The translations under genes were made by a program, and so were the position numbers. Positions 26,008-37,816 of a stretch of DNA of 64,000 bases are shown in pieces. The stretch is from contig LUCM01009415.1 of NCBI GenBank assembly GCA_008360955.1, positions 1-64,000 of the forward strand, in the 5' to 3' direction. This DNA comes from Fasciolopsis buskii. Lineage: Eukaryota > Platyhelminthes > Trematoda > Plagiorchiida > Fasciolidae. The notes beneath the pieces were generated by a model that was not told the origin of the DNA, searched no databases, and saw only the letters and a program-made list of their open reading frames with translations. How positions within the stretch are numbered: the stretch's first letter is position 1; every line of letters starts with the position of its first letter.

Positions 26008-26188
26008 CTGACCTTGGCTGACTACCCGAAGAGACAACGTCACCGGTGTCTTCGCTTCAGTCTTCGCGGTGTGACACTGAGTGCATTTTTCAATATGCGA
26101 GAGCCCCAAAGTGGCGTTCAACCCACGTATCGCACTGTCAATACGCCTCCAGACTTGTGTCTGTTTCGACTGAGCTTTTGTAAGCTAT
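26008..26188 (+). CDS. Candidate internal exon, function unknown
   Basis: An acceptor ending GGTCTAACAG and a canonical GTGAGT donor bound 181 bases. The frame is open in phase 0 for 60 codons with one base over. The segment is GC-richer than its surroundings and uses CGT/CGC, CTG and GAG codons; an example is PQSGVQPTYRTVNTPPDLC. The acceptor has only a moderate pyrimidine tract. No domain recognised. Confidence 0.3.
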
Positions 26189-27586
26189 GTGAGTAACTAC
26201 TGAAGTTTTGCGAGAGTGCGATAGGGTTCGCGAGAAAAGTATAGCTAATCTACGGTGAATTCCATCAAAATTTAAATATCAACGTTTTGTCGGTGGGACA
26301 TACTAGAGCTAGATTTTTCCCACCGGTGTTTGATGACGATAACCGTATCGTGTATAAATAACGATTAACTACTGTCACCAAGGGAATTAACAGCCGTGGC
26401 TACACCCATATTTCCGGACATCCATTTACACAAACCTCTTCATTGGTTGCCCGTCCAATTTATGCAACCAGTTGCTGTACACTCCAATGCACCTCTTAAT
26501 TTGACTGGACGCAGGGGTGCACATAATTTATTGTTAATTATGCACATGAAATAATTCTGTTCCAGGTACTCATACAAATCAAACTTTACGTGGCAGATAT
26601 CATATGCATACATAACGTAGTTGGGAGATCCAACTGAGACCCGTGTGTTCAGGGTGCAAGAGAATGCCCCCCCCATACCTATCCTAAACTACTTGATTTT
26701 TCAGTCGATCACGACAGTACCCATCTGTACGATAATTACGAAAATTGGAGTTGAAATAAATATGAAGAACAAATGCATGGTGAGAAAAAAATGGTACATT
26801 GTCAAATACTCCATATTTTCATCGCTAGCAGTATGACAATCCCGACCACTTGCCGCATGCTGCCTATCACTTAATCAAAGAATATTGCTGATACCTCATC
26901 CCAAGCTTCTGTTTTGAGATTTCACAATCTCTCAGTATTTGAAAGTTTCCCATTAGCCTAATCATTTCTTTAAATGGTACAATATGATCCAGTTGTCATA
27001 AAATAAATCGCGTCTCACCAGATTTTTGTGGAGACTCTCGGCCGATGGTCTGTGCGATGTCGTGTTGGCTTGAATCGGTAATTCTTATAGCAACTTACTC
27101 CCTTTCATGAGCTTACCCCTATTCATCCACTTCCCGAGGAACATGTGTAATCTGCGTCGCGCTGGTACTGTGCGTTCATCTTAAACTTTTTCCGGTAACC
27201 TTTATCATTTCGTCAACAGTAAGCCTGCATATCTATAATTTCCGTAATCCGTTTATTTCCCAGATATTTTCCAGAAAATTGATTATTTCTGAATGTTGAG
27301 GATGTTTATCTGATGCAGGTCCAGATCGCTCTTTATTTAAAACTGCGAATGTGGGAATTTCGTGACGTGCCCATCCACACAGCTCACACTGTCCCCACGC
27401 CAACCAGACAATTTCCGGAGGACATCCTCGAGATTTACACAAGATCAATTCGCTCAAGCAAACTGATTCATCTGCGTGTGATGCTGACAGAAATCTGTCC
27501 AACTCATTGACAGGAAGCGCGATAATAGCGCAGCAAGAAATAGCAATCCATTTCTTTATTGGGACTGCTTCTAACTCTTTGTGCAG
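26189..27586. other. No secure gene; opposing open frames at 27.2-27.5 kb
   Basis: Between 27,233 and 27,510 both strands are open and both look protein-like. The minus-strand frame (to 27,502) is rich in Cys and Trp. The plus-strand frame from 27,313 follows a GATGCAG acceptor. Neither is bounded on both sides, so no strand is chosen. Confidence 0.35.
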
Positions 27587-27813
27587 TGGGTGTAGTCATT
27601 GGTGCTGGGTTCCGCAGCTCAGCACAAGGAGCACAAGGGATACTAATGCGTGGGCGGCATCCACGAATGACCTTAAATCCCAGCGATGTGATAGACTTAA
27701 CGATAAGATATATTATAAATGTGTCCGAAATTAAAAATCTAATCTGCTTTCGGAATCCAAATGTATCTGCTGGCACCAATAAAGAGGTTTCTCACAGTGA
27801 GCGTTGCCATTAA
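27587..27813 (+). CDS. Candidate exon, function unknown
   Basis: A strong acceptor (CTTCTAACTCTTTGTGCAG) is followed by an open frame entered in phase 1 that runs 74 codons to a stop at 27,811-27,813. It begins with a small-residue, hydrophobic stretch and continues with PRMTLNPSDVIDLTIRYI. No good donor is seen before the stop, so it would be a last exon. It overlaps by four bases a minus-strand candidate ending at 27,810; at most one of the two is likely to be real. Confidence 0.2.
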
Positions 27814-27937
27814 GCGCTGAATAAAATTTGTTCCATTTTTGCCCGTACGATAAAACCTCCTTCGAACAAGACCAAACGCAAAACATTTCCATGACAGATG
27901 GCTCCATTTTTAACCATCCTATACACTAACAAATTTC
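27810..27937 (-). CDS. Candidate terminal exon, function unknown
   Basis: On the minus strand a long pyrimidine tract ends in the acceptor TTGAAATGTCAG. Entered in phase 1, the frame is open for 41 codons to TAA at 27,810-27,812. It reads for example NLLVYRMVKNGAICHGNVLR. Too short for a family assignment. The plus-strand candidate at 27,587-27,813 faces it tail to tail. Confidence 0.2.
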
Positions 27938-28386
27938 CTGACATTTCAAGAGAAAATAGAGAAAAAACAAGAGAATTAACACCCTCAGCACCCTTCGTCT
28001 AGACAAGCGTTCACCTATCAGAACAAACGCAACCTCAATCGTAGTAGTGAACACGCTGGAGCAAATGAGTACTAAAGCGGTGTTTTTTGAGGAAAAGGGC
28101 AACTAGTGTGCTTTAGCAGTCACTTCATAATACAGTTCACTCGCCGTTCACTTTGAGCTTCAAAAGGATTTACCACCGTACCCAGGGAAATTGGAGCTAC
28201 TGAATTTAGAACCCACGGAAATTGGAACCTAGGTCGGGTTCTTAAACCATCAAATTCCGCTGACAGTTTAAATGCCGGACCAAGGTGAGAGGAAAATGGT
28301 CTGTATTCTCTTGATCGCCTGAGAGCCAGGTGGCAGGTGATAGTGGAAAAAAGAAAACCATCTAGGATCTATGACTAAAAGAGCGA
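27938..28386. other. No gene recognised
   Basis: Purine-rich, AT-rich sequence without splice-bounded open frames. Confidence 0.5.
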
Positions 28387-28623
28387 GTGCAGAACAATAG
28401 TGAAGAAATGCGAATTGTACTACACAGCACTTTGACGTCCAGTGAGACGCTTGTAGTGCTAAGTGATACCATCAGCGACAACATTCTCAAAAAAAGGCTG
28501 CACAAGTGGTTCGCCAAGAGCCACTCGTTAACCACCCAGCAAGCGTCACTGCCTATGTTGGTTTACATTCTCGGTGCTTTCATCACACATCACCGGAATT
28601 CTCGTTTAAGTAGCATCAAATAG
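28387..28623 (+). CDS. Open frame of protein-like composition, unbounded
   Basis: A 78-codon run ends at TAG (28,621-28,623). It starts with GTG, not ATG, and the nearest upstream AG sites lack pyrimidine tracts. Codon choice is varied, and the segment ILKKRLHKWFAKSHSLTTQQ looks like real protein. Without a start or acceptor it stays a weak candidate, possibly the end of an exon. Confidence 0.15.
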   Translation: MQNNSEEMRIVLHSTLTSSETLVVLSDTISDNILKKRLHKWFAKSHSLTTQQASLPMLVYILGAFITHHRNSRLSSIK

Positions 28624-31182
28624 GAACAGTCGACTGATACGAGATCTAAAACTAGCAAAGCCTAAGGAGTACGGAGAGAGTGGACTGCATGCGGGATTCA
28701 GAACAACAGATAGTCAGTAACGAAGTGGTCATGGTAGCCCTTAACTGACTAGTCCCCCGTAGTATGACTAGAAGTCCACACGGATTCGGATATTTTGGGC
28801 TTGACAGGAGCCCCTCAACCATAGAGCGATAAAGGAGTTCTAGAGGACTCTAAAACCCCATGAAACCAAATAGACTGTTGATTCTCACTGCAAAGTTCAG
28901 TATTCGCAGACATTTCCTGACTGACTGTCGTATGCTTTCTCCGAATTTCGTTAAAACAAGCTTTAGTCACTAGGGCTACACAAATCTTTTTTATGAACAA
29001 AACAGGCAGGTCGCCGTGCTTATCCACTTCCCATAACTCCGGGAATCGTCTTGGTATTACTTGAATGAGCAGAATTTGATCACTGGAGCACCAAAGGCAA
29101 TAACATGACCTAGAGCGCAGACGATTACGGGCCCATCATAAAGCAACTGTTTGATGCCTTCACTAATAAATCCAGGACGAGGTGTACTTTTAACCAACGG
29201 TCACAATTGGCTAACAGCTCAATTCGCAAATTCCTGATGCAAAATGGAATAAAATATGCTTGTATTCTATGCGGTCATACGTGGTGGGAATAGCAATCGA
29301 GTTAAGATGTGGTCGATTTTTCTCTGTGGATATTTCTTCGGGCTTGGTGAATGGTTTACTCAGGAGGGTTATAATACCAGCTGAGGAATTCTCCATCACC
29401 CGATTGAAAATTGCCTTAAGAAAGGTTAGCTTTGGTAACCGCAACGTCGGATTACTATTACTTCAACCGACAAAGCTATGGTTTTAATAAATTTCCGTGT
29501 AACTTAAGAAAGTGTAACACTTTCGACTCAACCCGTAAATCATCCAAGTTTTGAAAGTTCTTCACTATTCCGTTAAAATATAGATGGAACGAAAGTACGT
29601 AGGGTATAAAAATTGCAGGGATTTAGATTTTTATGTCCTTGTGGTTCTCAGGTAGCTGTGATCGACTCAAGAGTCGAGGTGTAGGATCTATTTGAGACCT
29701 TTGCGAATTATGGTGCTAAATATTACATCGAGCGTTGACCATCCTATTACATCAAATCCATCTTGTTATGGATCTCGGCTTCGGATGGACACATCGCAGC
29801 CCAACTTATTGCCCAGCCCCACTTAAAATTGAGGTCATTATGTTAAACCCAACCATATTACAGCCTAAACAAGCCCATGTGTTTCAGTCACCTATGGCCC
29901 AAGATGTACCCCGTACTGGCGCTATGATGACCACAAAATGCGCCGTTAACACGTCAGTAATCCTAGACCGAAGACCTGCAATTGCATTAGAATCAAGTCC
30001 AGTCAACCGCATGACAGCTAGGACAATGATTTGGAACGTAATGGCGTACTTTCCATGAGACCGGATCTGTGACCTTAATAGATGACACACTGCAGGTCAG
30101 CTTTTGATGTAGGACAAAGTGAATGTGCACTGCAGGCCTCAGTGAAGGCATAAAAAGCAAGGCTAATTTCTATTACCCATTTGCAATTTCCCTACTGTGG
30201 CAAGCTGATAATCACCAAGAAATTCAATCAACTAACTCCAACTAAGTCCTTTCTGGTGAGCAAATGAAATCGAACAGCTTATTTCATTGAGACCCTAAGG
30301 TTTGGTGACAATTATGTACAACAGCTTCAATAGCGTGAATCTATACAGGTCGCCGAATCTATCTCCAATGTACAGTTCTTGGGACATTGTAATGGTAGGA
30401 AACCGGAGTCAGGATTCTTCAGTAAACACTTAAGAACTTTTCTGAACTGAATACTAAAGGGAAATCCTCATCCATCATTTCCGTCCAAACATCGTCCACC
30501 ACTGACTCTGACAATGTACCTCTGATTCAAAACTGGACAATGTAGACACGAACGAGAGAGTAGGCACCCTCGGTTTGTGCCTTATTCACCTTTACTGAAG
30601 TTTAAAAGACCGTTCCTTGATAGTTGTCCGAGTTCCACGGGACCGTATATGTAGACAGAAAAAGATAATTATTTGCCTGGAAAGAATAGGAGCACTGGCC
30701 ACATCGTGTACAGCCAACGACCAGTGTTTGGAGGTGGTGAAGTCTACACGCAACCACCACAGCTTAGCTTCCCCAATGAATTATACCCTTAGAAATTAGA
30801 TTGGATTTTTCTCACTTATTACCATAATTAACTGACGTTTATCTGACTTGATTAATCCTATTTAGAATACACGATGCTTCATTAATGAAGTGACTGGCTT
30901 CATGGATTTCTTAAAGCAGTACATCTTGTATAACAACTTACTTGAAAACTATGGAATCGAAGCTGCGATCTCATGGTAATACAATAACACCAGGTATTCA
31001 TTACATCGGTAGTAACAGACAGTCACAAGGTGTCTCGCCTTGGTTAAGAAAATTTAATCACTCCGATTATTGGCTCCAAATCCTAGGATATAGGTGACAG
31101 AATTATGTCAATGAAGCATGAAGGACGAAGATTCAAAGTGATTTAAAGGAAATTACCTAACGCACGACCGATAGTGCCCAAG
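28624..31182. other. No gene recognised
   Basis: Several open frames of 60-107 codons (for example 29,735-30,058 plus) are present, but none has an acceptor, donor or motif. Intron-like sequence. Confidence 0.5.
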
Positions 31183-31217
31183 TAATAATAATAATAATAT
31201 TAATAATAATAATAATA
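31183..31217 (+). repeat. AAT trinucleotide microsatellite
   Basis: A run of about eleven TAA/AAT units with one interruption (ATATTAAT). It might mark the tail of a decayed non-LTR element, as at 508-527, but no element body is recognised beside it. Confidence 0.8.
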
Positions 31218-31966
31218 AAATCCATTGATTTTTTAGTAATGATTGGTTCTACAGGAGAAGCAGATGCTTCTCGAACCACCTGACATCGGTTGATAATAAG
31301 TCTAATTTAATACAGTATAACTAATTGTCTCATCAAGTTAGAAGCTTACATTTCATCCAAGATAAAACGGCAAATTTTTACTCAAGGCGAGCCCAAAAAA
31401 CTGCTTCAGGTAACAGAAACAGCACAAACTGTCTCGATAACATCCTCCATCTTAACCAGAATACGAAATAATTAAAACAGTGTGAAACTTTTCCTAATTG
31501 TTTGCGTTATTTGATATGCCTCCCTGCGTTTACACTGATCGTAGAATGTCGTCCATGTCTGAAGAAATCCGGTCATTTCTGGGTGAGGTAGGCATAGCGA
31601 CTAGTAAAACCACACTGTATAACTCCCAAGGGAACGAACAACCTGAACGAATGAATGGAGCAGTATGAAGAACCATAACTCTTGCACTAAAGTCCAAAGG
31701 TCTTACCGCATTGCAAAGGGAACTGGGTGCTGCCGGATGCTCCTTATTCTATACAGTCTTTACTGTGCACTGCAACCAATGCCACGCCACATGAGCGGCT
31801 TCTCTTCTATAATCGAAATTCGACATACGGAATTTCAGTACCAACTTAACGTACTACACCTGGAATAGTACTCTTGCGCCGCGGTGTCAGATCAATCAAA
31901 GGATGACCTGCAGTATGGACATGTTTGTTTTCAGGATTAAAGAAAAGATACCGTCTAGTTTTGTAG
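31218..31966. other. No gene recognised
   Basis: AT-rich sequence without a bounded exon. An alternative frame begins at an acceptor (TTTGTTTTCAG) at 31,934 and overlaps the next feature. Confidence 0.45.
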
Positions 31967-32225
31967 CCTGGCTCCCTCTGATCATCCTAAACGCGCATAT
32001 CTCGAAAATACCTTGGGTACAGATACCCACACACCCACCCATTCAGAAGACATCGCCACAAATCTATCCACGCAGTTACCCAGTAATGACACTGAAACCG
32101 TTTATGTTGACAAAATCCAAACACCAGATCCAACACCTCTTTTTGTACAACAAAAACGTACCCACCCACAAAACTTACGCAACAAAGAAGTTGGTTCCGT
32201 CTCGACAACTATCGTTTGCAATTAA
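31967..32225 (+). CDS. Candidate terminal exon, Thr/Pro/Asp-rich
   Basis: After a short acceptor (AGTTTTGTAG) the frame, entered in phase 2, is open for 85 codons to TAA at 32,223-32,225. Composition is polar and low in hydrophobic residues, for example THTPTHSEDIATNLSTQLPS, as in disordered C-terminal regions. A second frame entered at 31,935 is also open for about 112 codons across the same bases, so the frame choice rests on composition only. Confidence 0.3.
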
Positions 32226-34230
32226 ACCACTGGGTAGAACGGCGTACTATTCGGTTACTGTTTTTACATGATTTCTCTCTTAGCATTCTAGATTGAATAC
32301 CTCAGCAGTTCGTTGAATCAGGTATTCATTCAGGGCCCTCGAATTCTGAAATTGGACGTTGCGGAATAATCCTAAATCATTACAAGGGGAACACTGAGGA
32401 ATAATCACAGTCCATTTCCCTTGTTTTATGGCCCTTTCAGCTCACGGTAAATACCTTCGTTCTAAATTTTTTCCCGCATAAGGTGTTGTTCATTCAATCG
32501 TTCTGAAGTTATGCGGCTAGGTAAAAATGTAAGAAGTTCAGAGTGCATGCTTTTGTCACCCGCCGTATCAAGATGTGCAGCAGTTAGGGGAGATATGTCT
32601 GAGCATTCTAATTCAGCACGGCTTTTACTAACCTGTCAGTTGTTGGCTTTGTTGCTTTTGTAGCAGCTTTTATTTAAACGCCAAGACGATGAAAACGACC
32701 CTGAAGATCCCGATTCACAAAAAGACAAAAATGACACTATGTTCTTCATCTCGGTTCTTCAAAGTTCTCCGATATTTCTTGATTAAGGTTTCTTACTTTA
32801 CCTCCAAAAACTGTTGAAAACATAGGATCCAGTACAAGAACAGAACTACCGGGTTGTTGTACGTACTCCTTTCTTAGAAACCAGGAGGGAATTCTCATAC
32901 TAAACCACTGTGGCATCAGCTTAATCTGCGAACGAGATCCTCACAAAGTCAATGCCATCAAATGGCGCAAGGTTGTAAAGATCATCGCTGAGGAAGTGTT
33001 TAACTACTTCATTACTAATTCCAGGGATGTGCACGCACTAAACTGCTCCTCATAATTGGTAATTAGGTTTTGTTTCTAAAATGAAGTATCAAATCATTGA
33101 AGAAATGTCGAGCAGGTTGCAAATCTGGCTTCAAATGATGAATCCCAAGTATAACATTATGTTTTTGACACCCAACTGTATCTGGTAGATTTTCCAAAGG
33201 AACTAAGCAATCAACCTTCTGGAGTAGACGGTGTTTAGAGTGTAATGAATAGTGCACGTAAAAGCGGATGTTTTATTATCAACCGATAACATCCGTGCTG
33301 CTCTAATACCTTGTAGACCCATCGAAGGTGAGCATTGCCCCAAATAAACGGTGCTTAATCTCTGCTACTGTTAAGTACCTATTCTGGTTTATGCAAAGCA
33401 GTCTAGTTAAAATGTACTTTCATGTAGTTTCCGTTCGTCACAAATTGACGTTATGAGATGTGATGGGAATGACATTACGAAAATCATATACGGTATCGGT
33501 GGTTTGCTGTCACTTGTCATTCAGCCATGCTTTCACCAAACAAAACTGCATTGTTTTGATGAGAAAGAACAGTTGCTCTCCTATTCTTTTCCTTGCAAGG
33601 AATCCCCCAGGTAGCAAATCTTTGCAAAAGTGCCAGATTATTTCGTTCAAAGAACTAATGGAATGATGTCCCTAGATTTTTATTCGACTGCGATTGAATT
33701 CGTGACATCAAACTTATTGTACTCAAAAAACTCTTATTACGAACTAATACATGATAGGATGATAGGATGGTGCGTGAAGTTTATTTTGGTCTAAAGATAT
33801 GGAGGAAGCAGGCTTTCAAGGACCTGGTCATACTTCCCACGTAAAGTGGTTACATGCTGAGGAATAAACCATTGAATTATAATGGAAAAAGATGAGCATA
33901 TGGAAAAGAAAACGTACCGAGAAACTGCTTGTTCGTATGCCCCAGCAGTGGAACCATGTTTTACGTACTGATGTTGGCGGAATTTTCCAAAGGAGATGTT
34001 TGACTTTGGTATGTGCCAGTGTATATGCTGTTTTAGGCCAAGAAACCCGATTCGAACCATCCGGTCGTACAGCGACGTGCTTGATACGGAATCTCCGTTA
34101 CGAAAGAGTTTATTAAGCAATTCGTCAAAGGAAACTGTGGAATTGGTGCTGAAATAACGAACAGTAGTCAGTAATAAGTTGTTAGTTAACAGCAAGGAGC
34201 TTTGTACACGGGAATCGAAAATCGATAAAC
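32226..34230. other. No secure gene
   Basis: A minus-strand open frame of 134 codons at 33,791-34,195 overlaps a plus-strand one at 33,892-34,116. Neither has clear splice bounds, and lengths near 130 codons are expected by chance in a window this size. No repeat or RNA gene is recognised. Confidence 0.4.
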
Positions 34231-34371
34231 ATGAATTTTTTCAAACTGCTTCAGCATAGAAACGATTTAAGAGATGCCCAAATTGTTGTAATACCAATGC
34301 AATTATTTTATACCTGCTTTGCCACACATGCTGGCGAACTATGCCGCTTCTTATTTCCATCTCAGATTAGT
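34231..34371 (+). CDS. Candidate 5' coding exon, function unknown
   Basis: The ATG at 34,231 begins 47 codons that end in phase 0 exactly at a canonical GTAAGT donor. The peptide starts MNFFKLLQHRNDLRDAQ and is moderately hydrophobic. No stop or second ATG interrupts it. A start plus a perfect donor in frame is suggestive, but no acceptor-bounded partner was matched. Confidence 0.28.
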
Positions 34372-35959
34372 GTAAGTGCTTTACTCTTAAGCACCCAAAC
34401 CAATCGAAAACATTCATAGCATTAAGTATAACTGAATTCCCTGTTCCGCTTAGGCATTTCAATTAAGAGCTGGATTTTCCCCAGTGCGCCGGTCACGAAC
34501 CCCTCATTCTAGCTGGATGAGGAATCGCGGACACCCAAAGCGGACTGCCCTCTGGTAGCCCGTGTTGAGTCCAGAATGGCCAATTTTGGCCTGATTTGGG
34601 AGATTTGCGCACGGACACTGCCAATGAGTCACAGTAAGAATGAAGCTAGAAAATTGTTACCCTTAGGCTCTCATTGGCTTAGCATAAACGATGCCCGTTG
34701 AATATTTTAGCAGCATTCTGAATGACTACATGTAAAACGTTGTGTAAAAAACCTAATTGTATTTAACCCTGTGATAATAAAGCTTTTGAAAATACGTCAG
34801 CGGAGAACGTTACGTATCTCGAGAACGCTTAAACTGGACTCTATTTGTTGAGAACACAACGCCTTTTTTTAAGTGCATCACCATAACTATACCCGTTGTG
34901 AAGCAAACCCTTCTTCTGGGAAATCAGCCCTGAAAGCATTCAGTCCGCAACGCACTTAGTGGTAAACAATGTCCCCATCACCCTAAAGTGATTGATTGCG
35001 GTATCAACCACAGTAGCACCGATGCGCACTGAGAATAACAAACCCGCGGTGAAGGAACGTGTAAGTAACAAATCGATGTATTTAGACCAACACATCACAC
35101 TTCCGCCTTTGACAGCACTAGCAGTTTCGACTATTCTTGACTTCTCTATCAGTCGGTGGTGAGACGGTGCCGTCGTTTCATCCTAAGCCTTTGCAAGGAT
35201 ATTTTCCAACACACTTAACATTGGTTGAATTGCACATTGACATAACGGTTCTTTCCTTGGAGTCCCATACGTTTTCACTGTTGTCGAAATTCGAAGACTA
35301 AGACAAGTAAGATTTATTATCCCTTCAGCATCCGTCTAAAGAATGGTGCTGGATGCAGACGTACGCTGTCGCGCTGGTAGTTCAGTAATTTTATCTAGCC
35401 ATGTTCACGAATTAACTTAATACCTCTCCTGAAAATTCACCTTCTTCGCCCACTCTCCGAAGAAGGTAAGGGATTCTCTATTGTACCGGGGAACTGTTGA
35501 ATCCACTGCCGACCTTCACTGTTTTGGTAATAGAGTTCATGAATATTTCTATTTAACAAACTTTAACAACTTTCCATTAGCATTTCCCTTTAAACTAATC
35601 ATTTCCGAACTGTGCCGAATTTCCCTTCATTGCTGGTTTGCTGATTCTATTAACTAAAGGCACACGGGTGAACGAGATGCAGACTGAGTGCCGGTGACCC
35701 AGTCCCACGTATGTAGCGTACGTCGCCCAAACGCCGACGGGTAACAGTGACAAGTTCCAGTGGCCAAGCAATACCGAAATACGGAATCCCTCATGTGACA
35801 TTGAGTCTAACCCTCACAAATCACATGACAAGAGGCACCTCAATAATGTCCGAGAGTATTGTATGTGTCAAAAGCGGCAAGAATCAAGCTCCCCTAGGGA
35901 GGAACGCCATTTCTGACGCTGTGATAGAAAATGAGAATACATCGCTGCTACGTATTTAG
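34372..35959. other. No secure gene
   Basis: One possible small exon ends at a GTAAGT donor near 35,052, after an in-frame ATG at 35,020, but is too short to call. Opposing open frames at 35,595-35,959 have no bounds. Otherwise intron-like. Confidence 0.4.
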
Positions 35960-36016
35960 TCAAAGTATCTGAATTTTGGAATAATGGGGAAGCACACTTG
36001 GTGCATGCGCCCCAAG
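35960..36016 (+). CDS. Candidate small internal exon (phase 1-1)
   Basis: A 57-base segment between an acceptor (ACGTATTTAG) and a canonical GTGAGT donor. It is open in one frame, enters and leaves in phase 1, and reads KVSEFWNNGEAHLVHAPQ. The symmetric length would let it be included or skipped without changing the frame. The acceptor tract is modest. No family recognised. Confidence 0.25.
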
Positions 36017-36591
36017 GTGAGTGGTAAAGGTCCTCCCATACATAAATGGCCGCCTCATTTGTGCTGACCTCGTTTACATGTCAGTGTAAATATTATTTCA
36101 TAGTACTTTAGTGCAAAATTGAAGCGACTCATACAAAGATAAACAACAGGTCGCGTTCATTGAACAACAGCTAGTCCGCTGGCGTTTCAGGGGTTTCTGT
36201 ATCCTATTGGACGTAGCATTCGGATAGATGAATCCCAATGGAAAATTTGACGTAGACAGTATTTATCATTTGCATCCCCCCTCCCGCATCCGGAATCCTG
36301 GGCGGATTCGATGCCAAGGCATATAGTTTTGTTTGACTGTTACTGATGCTTGTTCAGATCCTGCTTGTCAAGACGTGTTAGTAACTCCAAGAACGTGTGA
36401 ATAAGCTCGATGAAGCAGCCTTGCGGGCTAGGTGGCTTTATGGCCAGATGTACGCAAAAGTAGGCATGCACTGGGATATCCTCAGAGTTCAGAGGACTGA
36501 ATCAGGACGATTACCACGCTTCAACTGAATCATAAAAGCGATGGTCGGCCGTAACAGGAGTCACCCAAGAACAGTACTGCGAATGAGTTTC

Positions 36592-36885
36592 GGTCGCGAT
36601 TTCGACGTTTTATACTTGCCTATGCATTTTCCCGACGAAACAAATATCAATGAGACGGCTGTTACTGTCAGTCTCTACTCGGCTGGAATGGCTGATATGA
36701 TTCTCTAGCAAAACCTCACGTGGACAATAACCAAAATCTACTACAATTATTCGTTGAGACCAAATACTTGAGACATATCTGGATAAAACTTATTCGTTTA
36801 TTACCAGGAAGAGAGAGTAAGGAGCTGCAGACGCAAACAAAAAAAACAAGCACTAAGCGTGTGAGGTCCTGCGGATGCTAGAAAC
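36592..36885. repeat. Left copy of a segment duplicated across the contig gap
   Basis: These 294 bases recur at 36,920-37,214 with two substitutions and one extra A in a homopolymer run. The last 15 bases before the gap (36,886-36,900) are not in the other copy. This pattern fits two overlapping contig ends that were placed side by side and not merged, so the duplication is probably not in the organism. Confidence 0.9.
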
Positions 36886-36900
36886 CAGCTTTAAGAAATG

Positions 36901-36919
36901 NNNNNNNNNNNNNNNNNNN
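36901..36919. other. Assembly gap of 19 N
   Basis: Nineteen undetermined bases join two contigs or scaffolds. The flanks are near-identical, so the true gap is probably negative (an overlap). Confidence 0.99.
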
Positions 36920-37214
36920 GGTCGCGATTTCGACGTTTTATACTTGCCTATGCATTTTCCCGACGAAACAAATATCAATGAGACGGCTGTTACTGTCAGT
37001 CTCTACTCGGCTGGAATGGCTGATATGATTCTCTAGCAAAACCTCACGTGGACAATAACCAAAATCTACTACAATTATTCGTTGAGACCAAATACCTGAG
37101 ACATATCTGGATAAAACTTATTCGTTTATTACCAGGAAGAGAGAGTAAGCAGCTGCAGACGCAAACAAAAAAAAACAAGCACTAAGCGTGTGAGGTCCTG
37201 CGGATGCTAGAAAC
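36920..37214. repeat. Right copy of the segment duplicated across the contig gap
   Basis: Starts at the first base after the N run and ends where the two copies diverge. Differences from the left copy are two substitutions and a 9-A instead of 8-A run, the level expected for alleles or sequencing error. Confidence 0.9.
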
Positions 37215-37660
37215 AAGGTTGAAGCAGGGTGTGATTACGAAGATTATGACGACAGTCCGGCCGCGAGAACTAAGCACATAATTATCTGAGATGCCCGCAA
37301 ACTTATGAATGATAAACCACTATCAGGCTACGTACAAACTCTGCGAAACAAGAGAATAAGTTTTACTTCCAAAGCAGTCCTAATATGTCACTCCGGAACC
37401 TGGCAAATTGTTGCAACTTCAAGAAGTATCCATATTTTGCAAATACAAAATGCACTCAGTCTGTACAACTCCCGTTCCAATCAACGATTCCTGTGTTGAC
37501 GAATTACTCCTCTGGTTGTGTTTGCCGACTAACCGTCTAATTCTGAAGATGTTATACGTGAAAAAACAGGAGCAGCTCATGGAACAACCAATTACCCCAT
37601 TTCAATACGCAGACCACAAGGCTACGCTTCCAACTTCCTTCATCAAGATGCTATTGTCAG

Positions 37661-37816
37661 CAACTGAGGACTGGAAAACTGGTCAATATAAAATTCCGAG
37701 CCGAACTCACTCCCCCTTTGACACCATCGTCGGAGTTCGCAGCCTCCTGTGAAGAAGCAAATCCACAACCAGATGATTCACGCTCCCATCAGAAAGGGCT
37801 GAAACAAAATAAAAAG
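37661..37816 (+). CDS. Candidate internal exon, function unknown
   Basis: An acceptor (GATGCTATTGTCAG) and a canonical AAG|GTGAGT donor bound 156 bases. The frame is open in phase 0 throughout (52 codons), symmetric 0-0. It is polar, with SEFAASCEEANPQPDDSRSH near the end and a Lys-rich finish. The same frame stays open upstream to 37,561, so the acceptor choice is not unique. A different frame on this strand is open for 114 codons to 37,752 but ends without a donor. Confidence 0.3.
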
